This document shows, piece after piece, positions 1 through 7,922 of a stretch of DNA of 64,000 nt (its first letter is position 1; each line of letters starts with the position of its first letter). The DNA is from Bog-473 sp963717455 (GTDB lineage: Bacteria; Actinomycetota; Acidimicrobiia; Acidimicrobiales; RAAP-2). Under the pieces are notes generated by a model. It was not told the origin of the DNA. It saw nothing but the letters and a program-made list of their open reading frames with translations, and ran no database searches. Location of the stretch: NCBI GenBank assembly GCA_963717455.1, contig OY970336.1, forward strand, positions 5,456,001-5,520,000, in the 5' to 3' direction. Both the position numbers and the translations under genes were made by a program.

Positions 1-1
1 G

Positions 2-268
2 ATCCCTGCAGACCGGGCACTCGAGCTCGGCATGGTGCACGCCGTGCTCCCCCCGCCCGATCTTCGGGCCTACACCTACGACATCGCGCAATGGCTGGTG
101 CGCACGCCGGCCACCCTGCTGGCGCTCGTGAAGGACAACCTCAACGAGGCCGAGGACGAGGTCGAGCGCAGGCGGTGGCTCTTCGCCCACGAGGCAGAGA
201 ACCAGGGGGAGTCAGCCAAGGCGACGATGGAGCGCCTGGCGCACAAGTTACAAACCGACGAGTCGTAA
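2..268 (+). CDS. Enoyl-CoA hydratase/isomerase, C-terminal part (5' end outside window)
   Basis: The reading frame is open from the window edge to the TAA at 266-268. It begins with the motif ADRALELGMVHAVLPP, which matches the region after the oxyanion-hole core of crotonase-family enoyl-CoA hydratases, where a short helix leads into the C-terminal trimerisation helices. The tail (LVRTPATLLALVKDNLNEAEDEVERRRWLFAHE) is the usual alpha-helical C-terminus with an acidic E-AEDEVE segment. About two thirds of the protein lies upstream of the window. The likely role is hydration of trans-2-enoyl-CoA or a related isomerisation in acyl-CoA degradation, in keeping with the neighbouring beta-oxidation genes. 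Family assignment is fairly sure; substrate is unknown. Confidence 0.75.
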   Translation: MPADRALELGMVHAVLPPPDLRAYTYDIAQWLVRTPATLLALVKDNLNEAEDEVERRRWLFAHEAENQGESAKATMERLAHKLQTDES

Positions 269-329
269 GGACCGAGCGCGGGCCCCAGCGGGTCGCAGCG
301 ACCCGCCACGCCGGTGGCCGTCGGCCGAC

Positions 330-494
330 CTAGCGCCCGGAGTCGGGGTGTGAGGACGTGACCTGGGTCTGGACCTGGGTTCCCGAATGTAGTGCACCGG
401 AGGCCGACGCAAGCGCACCGCTCCAGAGGCCGATGGTGGCCGCGATGGAGCACAGGATCCCAACGGCGACGGCACGGCCCGGGTGATTCCTCAT
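330..494 (-). CDS. Possible small secreted or membrane protein (54 aa)
   Basis: A short frame starts at ATG 494 and reads MRNHPGRAVAVGILCSIAATIGLWSGALASASG, a positively charged N-terminus followed by one hydrophobic segment and an AxA-like site, as in a signal peptide. The tail is Ser/Thr/Gln-rich. There is no clear Shine-Dalgarno sequence in front of the ATG, and a longer GTG-start version would begin at 539, directly at the insertion-sequence border. It is not recognisable as a known family. It could equally be a chance frame in a short intergenic region. Confidence 0.3.
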   Translation of the reverse strand: MRNHPGRAVAVGILCSIAATIGLWSGALASASGALHSGTQVQTQVTSSHPDSGR

Positions 495-542
495 AGGAGA
501 ACTATCGCCCCCAAATGTTTGGAGAGTTAGTGAGAACACTAA

Positions 543-557
543 GCTTGCGATTAAACC
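543..557 (+). repeat. Left terminal inverted repeat of the insertion sequence
   Basis: GCTTGCGATTAAACC is identical, in reverse complement, to 2363-2377. The accessory gene's stop codon (558-560 on the minus strand) directly abuts this repeat. Confidence 0.9.
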
Positions 558-920
558 TCAGCCAGCCTTGCTCGCGGACTCTTCGAGCATGAGTCGCTGG
601 GCCTTCGCCGCCACTTCGCGCATCTCGGCGATGATGGCGCGTACCTGTCGATCATTGCCGATCCATTCACTGTAGAGAGCGGCCTCGCTGGGGGTGAGCC
701 TCCGATTGACTGTCTTGCCGCCCACCTTGGCCGTCCACTGGAAATAGGGGCCATGGAGTCGTGGCGGGTCGCCGTGACAGCCACAACTCTCCTTCCCGCA
801 TCGGTTGTATCGAGGAGCCACGCTCCCTGACGCGATGTAGCCGATGTCGGCCAGCTGGCGGGCCAGTTCGCGATAGCGCCGTTCATAGGTCTCGAGTCGG
901 GTCGTCGCCTTTGTTGCCAT
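558..920 (-). CDS. DUF6788-like accessory protein of the insertion sequence
   Basis: A 120-residue protein. ATG 920 is chosen because GGAGG lies 8 nt upstream; an in-frame longer start would cross the regulatory palindrome. After a helical N-terminus (YERRYRELARQLADIG) comes the signature GSVAPRYNRCGKESCGC, then HGPYFQWTAKVGGKTVNRRLTPSEAALY. This is the DUF6788-type pattern: a Cys-rich knuckle (CGKESCGCH) that could bind zinc, followed by a YxxW/K strand pair and a coiled C-terminus. Members are commonly encoded next to transposases. A role in binding element DNA or controlling the transposase is inference from position. It is transcribed away from the transposase, sharing the 59-bp region between them. 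Confidence 0.75.
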   Translation of the reverse strand: MATKATTRLETYERRYRELARQLADIGYIASGSVAPRYNRCGKESCGCHGDPPRLHGPYFQWTAKVGGKTVNRRLTPSEAALYSEWIGNDRQVRAIIAEMREVAAKAQRLMLEESASKAG

Positions 921-954
921 CGCTGCCTCCACCTTGAGTATCCCAACTTCTGTG

Positions 955-978
955 CCCGATAGTAGACATACTATCGGG
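955..978. promoter_or_regulatory. Perfect palindrome abutting the transposase start codon
   Basis: Arms CCCGATAGTA and TACTATCGGG are exact reverse complements, 10 bp each, separated by GACA. The right arm ends one base before the transposase ATG at 980 and covers where its ribosome site should be. As DNA it could be an operator shared by the two divergent genes. As RNA it would fold into a hairpin that hides the start region and keeps transposase levels low. Confidence 0.75.
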
Positions 979-979
979 T

Positions 980-2350
980 ATGGCACGACAGGGGTCGGGC
1001 GCCGGCGCGCTGCGCCGGTTGGTCGAGTTCCGAGAGGGTCTGCACCGCTGCTGTTGGCGCTGGGGCGACGCCCTCTTCGAGCTGGCCGATGCCCTCTTGT
1101 GCACCCCCGGGGTTGTCGGATCAGTGCCCGCCCTCAGCCTCGAGCCCGAGTTCCGCCGCTCGCACGGCAGCCTCTACAAGGCGCTCGAGCGGGGCCGGAT
1201 CGACGAGGATCGCCTTCGAGAACTTCTCGTGGCACACCGCCCAGCGACCTGGCCTCTCGTCTTCGCCGTCGACGCCTCGACCTGGGACCGTTGTGACGCC
1301 GAATGCAGCCCCGAGCGGGGCTTTTACTACTCGGCGTCGAAACACTCAGCGGGCCAACCCATCGTGGCCGGATGGAACTATCAGTGGATCTGCCAGCTGG
1401 ACTGGGCCTTTGACTCGTGGACGGCACCTCTTGACATGGAGCGCATCGCGCCACAGCACGACCAGAGCAACATGACCGCCGAGCAGGTCCGTCGCCTCGT
1501 TGGACTCCTCCCAGCAAGCGGGGAAGTCCCGCTGTTCGTCTTCGACGCCGGCTACAACCCGATCGCCCTCGGTCACGATCTGGCCGAGGAGCGCTGCGAA
1601 TGTCTCACTCGCATCCGCGACGACCGCGTCTTTTATGCCGATCCCCCTCTTCGCCCCAACCGACCAAAGGGAACCGGCGGGCGTCCCCCGCGGCACGGCC
1701 CGCGGTTCAAGTGCTCGGATCCGAGGACCTGGACGCGGCCATCGGCGAGCCTCGTTGCCTCTGACGCCCGCTATGGCACCGTCACGGTGAAGGCCTGGCA
1801 CGGTCTGCATCCTCGAGTGAGCGGTCGCGGCCGCTGGCGCGACTACGGCGGCGCACCGCCCATCGTGCGCGGCACCGTCATCCGCGTCGAGGTCGAACAC
1901 TTGCCCAAGCCCGCCTCTGGGACGAAGAAAACACTGTGGCTGTTTTGGACAGGACCCGGCGAGCCCGATCTCGAGCGGTGCTGGCGCGCCTATCTGCGGC
2001 GTTTCGACATCGAGCACACCTTCCGCTTCATCAAGAACACCCTTGGCTGGACCACGCCATCACTGTGCACGCCCGAGCAGGCCGACCGCTGGAGTTGGCT
2101 CATCGTCGGAGCCTTGAGCCAACTGCGACTCGCTCGCGGCCTGGTCGATGACCTGCGTCTGCCATGGGAGCGGTCACTTGGTCCAGCCAAGCTCACGCCG
2201 ACGCGGGTGCGGAGGGGGTTTCGACGACTTCGTGCAGCGATCGGCACCCCAGCCAGTCCACCGAAATCGACAAGGCCCGGGCCGGGACGTCCGAAAGGAA
2301 CACGAAAACCGCCCAGAAAGCGCTTTCCGGCGGTCAAGAAGGCCGCTTGA
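980..2350 (+). CDS. DDE transposase, IS701-like (NF041680-type)
   Basis: A 456-residue transposase. The N-terminal ~90 residues are helical and DNA-binding-like. A first catalytic Asp lies in LVFAVDASTWDR (about residue 98), a second in PLFVFDAGYNP (about 192), and the Glu-bearing segment is in FDIEHTFRFIKNTLGW (about 340), the Y/F-R-x-R-x-x-I-E-x-x-F-x-x-K pattern of the IS4/IS701 group. The C-terminus is basic and proline-rich (PGPGRPKGTRKPP). Length and layout fit a full enzyme. It has no evident Shine-Dalgarno; its ATG directly follows the 955-978 palindrome. The stop lies 12 bp before the right terminal repeat. Confidence 0.85.
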   Translation: MARQGSGAGALRRLVEFREGLHRCCWRWGDALFELADALLCTPGVVGSVPALSLEPEFRRSHGSLYKALERGRIDEDRLRELLVAHRPATWPLVFAVDASTWDRCDAECSPERGFYYSASKHSAGQPIVAGWNYQWICQLDWAFDSWTAPLDMERIAPQHDQSNMTAEQVRRLVGLLPASGEVPLFVFDAGYNPIALGHDLAEERCECLTRIRDDRVFYADPPLRPNRPKGTGGRPPRHGPRFKCSDPRTWTRPSASLVASDARYGTVTVKAWHGLHPRVSGRGRWRDYGGAPPIVRGTVIRVEVEHLPKPASGTKKTLWLFWTGPGEPDLERCWRAYLRRFDIEHTFRFIKNTLGWTTPSLCTPEQADRWSWLIVGALSQLRLARGLVDDLRLPWERSLGPAKLTPTRVRRGFRRLRAAIGTPASPPKSTRPGPGRPKGTRKPPRKRFPAVKKAA

Positions 2351-3683
2351 GCAAGTGGTGGGGGTTTAATCGCAAGCTAAGAAGAGTCGAAGAATTGGAG
2401 CCCGGTCGAACCTCGCGCTCTGTCTGCGTCCCCACCTTGAGGTCACGGTAGGGCACGTGCTTGTCGACGCTCGGCTCTCGGGGCAGCCCGAGGGCCCGCT
2501 CGCCCAGGACGTTGAGCTGGATCTCGTCGCTCCCGCCCCCGAGCCGGTTGCCCGGGCTGGCCAGGTTCACCGCCTGAAGATCGCCCTCCAGCGGCGAAAA
2601 TGTCCCCACCAGCATCCCCCGGGCGCCGACGATCCGGTAGGAGAGGTCACGGGACTCCTGGCAGATGCGCGCCGTGGTCAGCTTGGCGATGGAGCCGTCG
2701 GCCCCGGTCAGCTTCCCGCCTGCGGCACCGCTCCGGCGCATCGTCCAACCGTTCACACGGACCTGGGAGACATAGCGGGCCAGCTCCTGGCGGATGGTCG
2801 GGTCACCTGCGACGCCGTACTTCTGAGCCAGCTCGATCATCAACTTGGCCGGGACGGCCCCCGCCCGGATGGGGCTCTGGCGGGCCTTGACCGCGTCGCG
2901 GGCCCGGTCGAGCACCTCGCCCACCTTGCGTTCGAGGTCGCCCTCGGAACCCGAGCGGGCCATGACCAAACCGGGCAGGCCACCTCCGGCCACCGAGTTG
3001 CGCTCGTGGAAGAGCGTCGACTGCGCGACCCGCCAGCCCCCGTTGACCTCGCCGATGACGTGGTCGGCTTGGACACGGGCCTCGGTCAGGAAGACCTCAC
3101 AGAAATTGGATGCGCCGTTCATCTGCTTGAGCGGCCTCGCCTCTATCCCGGGCTGCTTCATGTCGATGGCGAAGTAGGCGATGCCAGCGTGCTTGGGCAC
3201 GTCGACATCCGTCCGGGCCAGCAGCATGCCGAAGTCAGCGGTGTCGGCCGCCGAGTTCCAGACCTTCTGACCGGTGACGACCCACTCGTCGCCATCCGGA
3301 ACAGCACGCGTCCCGACGCTGGCCAGGTCCGACCCCGACCCGGGCTCGCTGAAGAGCTGGCACCAGGCCGCCTCCCCGGTGGCGATGGGCCGCACGAGCT
3401 TGAGGAGCTGGGCCTCGGTGGCGTGCTCGAGCAGCGTCGGCGCGGCGAGGGTGGCCGCCATCGCGCCGACGGGCGGCCCGATGACGCCGTTGCGCGCCAG
3501 CACACCGGCGATGGTCATTGCGTCGCGTCGCGAGAGGCGCCGGCCACCGAGTCCGGCGGGCCACGACGGGTAGGCATACCCGGCATCGGCCAGGCGCCGC
3601 CACCACTCGCGCACCGTGATGGACGTGTCCCAATTGGCGTCCACCCAGGCCTGGACCTCGGCGGCCAGGCCGCCCTCGCTCAC
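2334..3683 (-). CDS. Acyl-CoA dehydrogenase, C-terminus supplied by the insertion sequence
   Basis: A FAD-dependent acyl-CoA dehydrogenase of the large subunit type (about 430 native residues). N-terminal helical domain to about 110; beta domain with WCQLFSEPGSGSDLAS and TGQKVWNSAADTADFG; C-terminal helical domain ending in GGGSDEIQLNVLGERALG. The usual YEGTSE catalytic-Glu motif is replaced by GGGSDE, as in alpha subunits of heteromeric actinobacterial ACADs, so a partner may be needed; none lies beside it. The GTG start overlaps the MaoC stop by 4 bp (3680-3683), so the two are coupled. The final codons before the stop at 2334 lie inside the insertion sequence, replacing the native end. Function is probably little affected because the tail is beyond the fold. 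Confidence 0.85.
   Translation of the reverse strand: MSEGGLAAEVQAWVDANWDTSITVREWWRRLADAGYAYPSWPAGLGGRRLSRRDAMTIAGVLARNGVIGPPVGAMAATLAAPTLLEHATEAQLLKLVRPIATGEAAWCQLFSEPGSGSDLASVGTRAVPDGDEWVVTGQKVWNSAADTADFGMLLARTDVDVPKHAGIAYFAIDMKQPGIEARPLKQMNGASNFCEVFLTEARVQADHVIGEVNGGWRVAQSTLFHERNSVAGGGLPGLVMARSGSEGDLERKVGEVLDRARDAVKARQSPIRAGAVPAKLMIELAQKYGVAGDPTIRQELARYVSQVRVNGWTMRRSGAAGGKLTGADGSIAKLTTARICQESRDLSYRIVGARGMLVGTFSPLEGDLQAVNLASPGNRLGGGSDEIQLNVLGERALGLPREPSVDKHVPYRDLKVGTQTEREVRPGSNSSTLLSLRLNPHHLLKRPS
2363..2377 (-). repeat. Right terminal inverted repeat of the insertion sequence
   Basis: GGTTTAATCGCAAGC is the exact reverse complement of 543-557. It is followed by TAAGAAG. The CTAA overlapping its outer edge matches the CTAA before the left repeat. 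Confidence 0.9.
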
Positions 3684-4963
3684 CCCTCGCCCTTGGCCTT
3701 GCGCTCGGCGACGATCTCGTGGTGCCGCTCGAGCATGGCGATGGCCTGGGCCGCCAGGTCGGCCGGCGGCTCGGGCAGGCGGACGGGGCCGTGCTCGCGA
3801 CTGGGTAGTGCCACGGTGGCCTTGGCCGGGCAGGTGACCGTGTCGCGCTGGTTCGTGCCACGCATCTCGATGTCGACCACGCAGCGCCCGTCCTCATGGC
3901 GCTTGTCGACGACCTCGCCGGTGAGGATGTGCGTGTCGCCGATGTAGTTGAACTTGCGGATCTCGGAGCTCTGGGTGACGAGCCAGCCGTCGTCGCCCAT
4001 GAAGTCGGTCATGAAGTGGCTGAGCCAACAGTCCCGCATCACCCCGTAGTCGTAGGCCATCGGGTTGCCGATGGCCTGGGCCCAGGCCGAGTCCCAATGG
4101 ACACGCTGCGCCACGTCGGGGACGCCGTACTCGTTCTTCACGTAGAAGGGCGCGATGCGCTGCCGGTTCTTATAGGCAATCCTGTTGGCGCAGGGCTCGT
4201 ACGGCACGAACCCGTAGCCGCCGGCATGGAAGACGATCATGTCGGTCGTCGTGAGCGGCCCCTTCGCCATCGGGTTCAGGGCGTCTCCTATGTGGACGTC
4301 CTCCCAGTATCGAGGCTCGGGCCCCCGGGCCTCCTCCGCTTCGTAGATGGCGTCGATCTTCTCGATGTCCTCGTCGGTGTAGCTCGCCGGCTCGAGGGCC
4401 GAGTACTTGCCCTTCTCCCGCGCCGTCTTGCGCTCCGTGTGGATGGCCAGCGTCCGCGAGATGGCGACGATCTCGGCGCGCTGGTTCATCTTGACGCTGG
4501 CGTACGTCACGAGGAGGGAGCGCTCGGCGAACTCCGACTTCTTCTCCACGACCGACTCGGTGCCCCCGAAGCTGTAGAGGGAGTCGCCCCCGAGCAGCGG
4601 GCGGAACCACTGCCAGGTGCTGCCCGAGACGAAGACGTGGATGCCGCGGAACGACGGACGCTTTATCCGCTCCTTCGGTGGGTCGGCGTAGAGGGGCCGG
4701 TTGAGGGCGATGGGGATCATGGGTGGTGCGATCTGGCCGCCCCAACGCGTCGTCGTGCCGTAGTCCTCGGAGGCGAAGAGCGGGTTGTCGTCCCCGTAAC
4801 TGCGGGCGAAGTTGCGCATGGAGTCCGGCGTCGCCGTGGTCAGGAACTCCCGCGCCCCCGAGGGCGCCCACCGGCCGACCAGCGCCTTGGCCCGCTCGAT
4901 GTCGTCTTCCTTGAACTGGAAGTCGGTGGCTTTCTCGAACTCCTCGGATGTCGTCGTCGCCAT
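3680..4963 (-). CDS. MaoC-type hydratase with N-terminal FAS1-like hot-dog domain
   Basis: A 427-residue protein with two hot-dog domains. The N-terminal part (YGDDNPLFASEDYGTTTRWG, about residues 60-80) is the MaoC_dehydrat_N type. The C-terminal domain contains YWEDVHIGDAL and the ITDMIVFHAGG-like segment where hydratase residues lie. Double hot-dog proteins of this kind hydrate enoyl-CoAs, including bulky steroid or branched ones. ATG 4963 is chosen because AGGGGG lies just upstream (ccaggggga); an in-frame start further out lacks this. It is first in a two-gene operon with the ACAD, giving successive dehydrogenation and hydration steps. A TATACT box lies 38 bp upstream. Confidence 0.8.
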   Translation of the reverse strand: MATTTSEEFEKATDFQFKEDDIERAKALVGRWAPSGAREFLTTATPDSMRNFARSYGDDNPLFASEDYGTTTRWGGQIAPPMIPIALNRPLYADPPKERIKRPSFRGIHVFVSGSTWQWFRPLLGGDSLYSFGGTESVVEKKSEFAERSLLVTYASVKMNQRAEIVAISRTLAIHTERKTAREKGKYSALEPASYTDEDIEKIDAIYEAEEARGPEPRYWEDVHIGDALNPMAKGPLTTTDMIVFHAGGYGFVPYEPCANRIAYKNRQRIAPFYVKNEYGVPDVAQRVHWDSAWAQAIGNPMAYDYGVMRDCWLSHFMTDFMGDDGWLVTQSSEIRKFNYIGDTHILTGEVVDKRHEDGRCVVDIEMRGTNQRDTVTCPAKATVALPSREHGPVRLPEPPADLAAQAIAMLERHHEIVAERKAKGEG

Positions 4964-5000
4964 GGGTCCCCCTGGTCGCTGTGGGCTCAATCGGCTAAAG

Positions 5001-5006
5001 AGTATA
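5001..5006 (-). promoter_or_regulatory. Probable -10 box (TATACT) for the MaoC/ACAD operon
   Basis: On the minus strand the sequence reads TTAGTATACTCT, with TATACT ending 38 bp before the MaoC ATG. The surrounding AGTATACT is self-complementary. An almost identical 12-mer lies in front of the CoA ligase at 16363-16374. No good -35 hexamer is seen. Confidence 0.5.
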
Positions 5007-5066
5007 CTAAAAGCCGGTCAAGCCCGCCCGGGGCCCCGTCGTGCCGGGCTCGAGGGGTGAGGGCCC

Positions 5067-6230
5067 TCAGTCCTCGGGGGGCGCCGGGACGCTCGGGAAC
5101 AGCTCCTGGAAGGCGCCGATCCGGATGCGCCGGCTCACGGCGGGGTCGACGCCGTCGAAGAGCTCGTGCAGCGTCTTCTGGGTGTGGCCGAACGTGCCCT
5201 CGAAGTGCGGGTAGTCGCTGCCCCACATGACGTTCTGCCAGCCCATCGCCGAGTTGGCCGCCACGGCCGAGAGGTCGTGCTGGAAGGACGCGTAGACCTG
5301 CTCGTAGAGGAAGCGGCTCGGGAGCTTGGACAGCGTCGGCCTCACCGCGGCACCGTGCTGGTGGTAGCCCTCGTCCATGCGGTCGGCGATGAAGGGGCCC
5401 CACGTCGCCCCACCCTCGGACACGAGGACCTTGAGCTCGGGATGGCGGTCGAGTGCCCCACAGGCGATGAGCTGGGTGACGGCGCGCTGACCCCCGTAGG
5501 TGGTCTCGACGTAGTTGAGGACGGCGCCGCCGCGACCTCGGTAGTAGATCCCCGTGCGTTCAGTCGGATCGTGAGGTTCGGTGCCGATGTGGAAGCCGAT
5601 GACCATGCCGGTCTCGGCGAACGCGTCCCACAGCGGGTCCCACTCCTCGTCGTTCCACTCCGGCCGGCCGATGGGTGGTCGGACCGGCAAGAAGCCGCAC
5701 ATGAAACCGCCCTCGTGGGCCCGCTTCACCTCGGCGACGGCGTCATCGATGTCGATCAGCGGGATGGACGCCACGCAGACGAACCGGGGCGAGTGGCGCT
5801 GGAACTCGAGCGCCCAGTCGTTCAGGGCGCGGCAGCCCTCCTTGACGACGCGCGGGGTGCGGACGTTGAAGGTCCAGATGCCGAGCGAGGGGTACATGAC
5901 CTCGCCCCAGACCCCCTCTTCGTCGAGATCCTTGATCCGCGCCACCGGGTCGTTGCCCCCGATGACGCGGTTGATGAAGTCCTCCTCCTGGGTGCCGATC
6001 GGCCGGGCATTGATGCCGATGCCCTTCTTCGGCGTGGAGCTCTTCGGGAGGTCGCGCCGGAATTCCTGTCCGTCGATGTAGATGGTCTCGAAGTCGCCGC
6101 TCGGGTCCTTGACGCTGCGGGGCAGGCGGTCCTTGATGTCGTCGGGCAACGACGCGAACAGGTCGGGTGGCTCCATCAGGTGCGAGTCACCCGAATTCGC
6201 CCACAACTTCTTCTCTGACAGGTCGGCCAT
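5067..6230 (-). CDS. Amidohydrolase family protein (amidohydrolase_2)
   Basis: A 387-residue TIM-barrel metal-dependent hydrolase or decarboxylase-like protein. It starts LWANSGDSHLMEPPDLF, where the typical DxHxxE/P segment after strand 1 has S-D-S-H. Other metal-site segments are IGFHIGTEP (about residue 215), LVSEGGATWGP (about 280) and MWGSDYPHFEG (about 335, the Asp on strand 8). ATG 6230 follows GGGAGGG at the right distance. In actinomycetes such proteins cluster with beta-oxidation genes and act on cyclic or carboxylated intermediates; the substrate here is unknown. It stands alone upstream of the MaoC operon in the same direction, 103 bp away. Confidence 0.8.
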   Translation of the reverse strand: MADLSEKKLWANSGDSHLMEPPDLFASLPDDIKDRLPRSVKDPSGDFETIYIDGQEFRRDLPKSSTPKKGIGINARPIGTQEEDFINRVIGGNDPVARIKDLDEEGVWGEVMYPSLGIWTFNVRTPRVVKEGCRALNDWALEFQRHSPRFVCVASIPLIDIDDAVAEVKRAHEGGFMCGFLPVRPPIGRPEWNDEEWDPLWDAFAETGMVIGFHIGTEPHDPTERTGIYYRGRGGAVLNYVETTYGGQRAVTQLIACGALDRHPELKVLVSEGGATWGPFIADRMDEGYHQHGAAVRPTLSKLPSRFLYEQVYASFQHDLSAVAANSAMGWQNVMWGSDYPHFEGTFGHTQKTLHELFDGVDPAVSRRIRIGAFQELFPSVPAPPED

Positions 6231-6354
6231 GCGCCCTCCCGTGATCCCGCGCCCCGTCAACGGGCGCTCAATATGCAAATAGTGTTCTCATATACGCGTC
6301 GATGTCAAGTAGCGCGGGGAAGCCCAGGTGAAGGGGTGAGCCAGGTACCCCCGC

Positions 6355-7785
6355 TCAGTGCATGAGAGCGCCGAGCGCCTCGAGGTGCCGGCGCATGCGG
6401 TGCCGGGCCAGCTCGCGATCGCCCTGCTCGATTGCCCGAGCGATGCCCTCGTGGGTGCGCAGCACCTCGGCCGTGATCTGCTTCTGCGCCTTCGGCGCCA
6501 GGCGCTCGATCTGGTGCAGGCGGCTCAGGCGGATCAGCACCAGGGCGACCAATTGGAGCACCCGGTTGTGCGCCGCGGCGGCGACGGCGGCGTGCAGGTC
6601 GTGGACCGCCTCCGCCCGCTCGGCGTCGGTCGCATGCTCCTCGCGTGTCAGCGCCTCGTGGAGTCCTGCCGCCCCCACCTCGTCGATGCGCTCCGCCGCC
6701 AGGTCGGTGATGGCGACCTCGACACCGGTCCGCAGCTCGGCCAACTCGGCCAGCTGCATGCCGCGCCGCGCCAGGTAGATGGCGGCCACCTCGGTGACCG
6801 CATTCGTGCTCGGCGCCATGACGAAGAGACCGCCGCCCGGTCCCCGGCGCATGCGCGCGATCTGATGGTGCTCGAGCAGCCGGACTGCCTCGCGCAGCAG
6901 GGCGCGGCTGACCCCCTCGCGCTCGATGAGCTCGGGCTCGGTCCCCACGAGCTCCCCGGGCTGCAGTCCCTCGGTGACGATGACCTGGGTGATGTTGCGC
7001 GCCACGGTCTCGGCGCCCTTGCCCTGGCCGGACTGGGAGAGGACGACCGAGTCGGGCAGGAGCTGGCGGGTCGAGCGGCGGCGGCGGAAGAAGTCGGCCT
7101 CGGCCTGCAGGTGCTTGCGCATGCGGTTGCGGGCCAGCCCGCCGTCGCCGGCCATGACGGCCTCGGCGATCATGGCGTGGGCGTGGCGCGTCTCCTTGGC
7201 GACGCCGCTGCCGAAGCGCTGCCAGTCGGGCGAGTAGAGCTGGGCCACGCGGTTGAAGACGTCGATGAACAGCTCGAGCCCTGCGTTGCGGCTGATGGCG
7301 CCGAGCAGTGCGTGGAGCTCCCGGGGGTCGCTCCCGGGCTCGACCGGGTCGTTCTCCGCGAAGTGGCGTAGCTCGGTAAGGTCGTTCTCGTCGGTCCGCT
7401 CCGACGCCAGCTGGCAGGCAAACTCCTCCAGGATGATGCGGGCCTCGAAGATCTCGTCGAGACGGGCGTCGACCCGGTGCAGGTACAGCACGACGGCATC
7501 GATGACCGCCCCCACCGTCGGCTCGGTGATCACGAGGCCGCCACCGGGGCCGCGTCGCGTCCGGGCGACCTGTTGGTGCTCGACCAGCCGCACGGCCTCA
7601 CGGAACACGGCCCGGCTCACCTGGTAGTGCTCGAGCAGGTCGGCCTCGGAGCCCAGGACCTCACCCACGGGCCAGCCGAGCGCCATCACGTCCTCGACGA
7701 TCAGATCGGCCACCTTGGCGGCCCGCTTGGCGTTCGAGTCGGCGCCCGGACGGGGCATGTCGCGGGTCGCCGTCGGGGTCGCCAT
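6355..7785 (-). CDS. Tandem FadR/GntR-FCD regulator (two complete copies fused)
   Basis: A 476-residue protein built from two GntR-type units. Unit 1: winged helix (about 20-85) with SEADLLEHYQVSRAVFREA and RRGPGGGLVI, then an FCD ligand domain to about 235. Unit 2: winged helix (about 255-320) with TEPELIEREGVSRALLREA and RRGPGGGLFV, then a second FCD domain to the end. The two wings are nearly identical in motif. FadR-family proteins normally dimerise, so the fusion would be a covalent pseudo-dimer. FCD domains bind acyl-CoAs or small carboxylates; repression of the flanking fatty or steroid acid genes is likely but inferred. It is divergent from the DUF2889 gene at 7923. Confidence 0.85.
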   Translation of the reverse strand: MATPTATRDMPRPGADSNAKRAAKVADLIVEDVMALGWPVGEVLGSEADLLEHYQVSRAVFREAVRLVEHQQVARTRRGPGGGLVITEPTVGAVIDAVVLYLHRVDARLDEIFEARIILEEFACQLASERTDENDLTELRHFAENDPVEPGSDPRELHALLGAISRNAGLELFIDVFNRVAQLYSPDWQRFGSGVAKETRHAHAMIAEAVMAGDGGLARNRMRKHLQAEADFFRRRRSTRQLLPDSVVLSQSGQGKGAETVARNITQVIVTEGLQPGELVGTEPELIEREGVSRALLREAVRLLEHHQIARMRRGPGGGLFVMAPSTNAVTEVAAIYLARRGMQLAELAELRTGVEVAITDLAAERIDEVGAAGLHEALTREEHATDAERAEAVHDLHAAVAAAAHNRVLQLVALVLIRLSRLHQIERLAPKAQKQITAEVLRTHEGIARAIEQGDRELARHRMRRHLEALGALMH

Positions 7786-7884
7786 CGGCCAATCCTACCG
7801 GGGCCCGCCCTCGGGTCTCACGCTCTTGACCTGCGTCTTCGGCAAAAGAGTGGTCCCAAAAGGCTTCATTCGCAGATCGGCGCC

Positions 7885-7890
7885 TACAAT
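7885..7890 (+). promoter_or_regulatory. Possible -10 box (TACAAT) for the DUF2889/thiolase operon
   Basis: TACAAT sits 32 bp before the GTG at 7923 in the 137-bp gap between the tandem GntR regulator and the rightward operon. No convincing -35 element is seen. The gap is where an autoregulatory operator would be expected. Confidence 0.35.
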
Positions 7891-7922
7891 GAAAACATGG
7901 TTTGCGAAGAGGCGGGAGGATC

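Larger units (their letters stand above)
543..2377 (+). mobile_element. IS701-like insertion sequence with DUF6788-type accessory gene
   Basis: The element is bounded by perfect 15-bp terminal inverted repeats, GCTTGCGATTAAACC at 543-557 and its complement at 2363-2377. The tetranucleotide CTAA lies at both junctions (539-542 and 2377-2380). That fits the YTAR target duplication known for the IS701 family, although one base is shared with the repeat, so the duplication is either TAA or CTAA. Inside are a leftward accessory gene (558-920) and a rightward DDE transposase (980-2350), arranged divergently around a perfect palindrome. Both genes look intact, so the copy may be active. It landed at the 3' end of the acyl-CoA dehydrogenase gene that follows. 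Confidence 0.85.

Noticed and set aside
2457..3947. A 496-residue open frame on the plus strand
   Set aside because: It lies opposite the ACAD and MaoC genes, has low-complexity Arg/Pro/Gly-rich sequence and no motifs; it is a GC-driven shadow.
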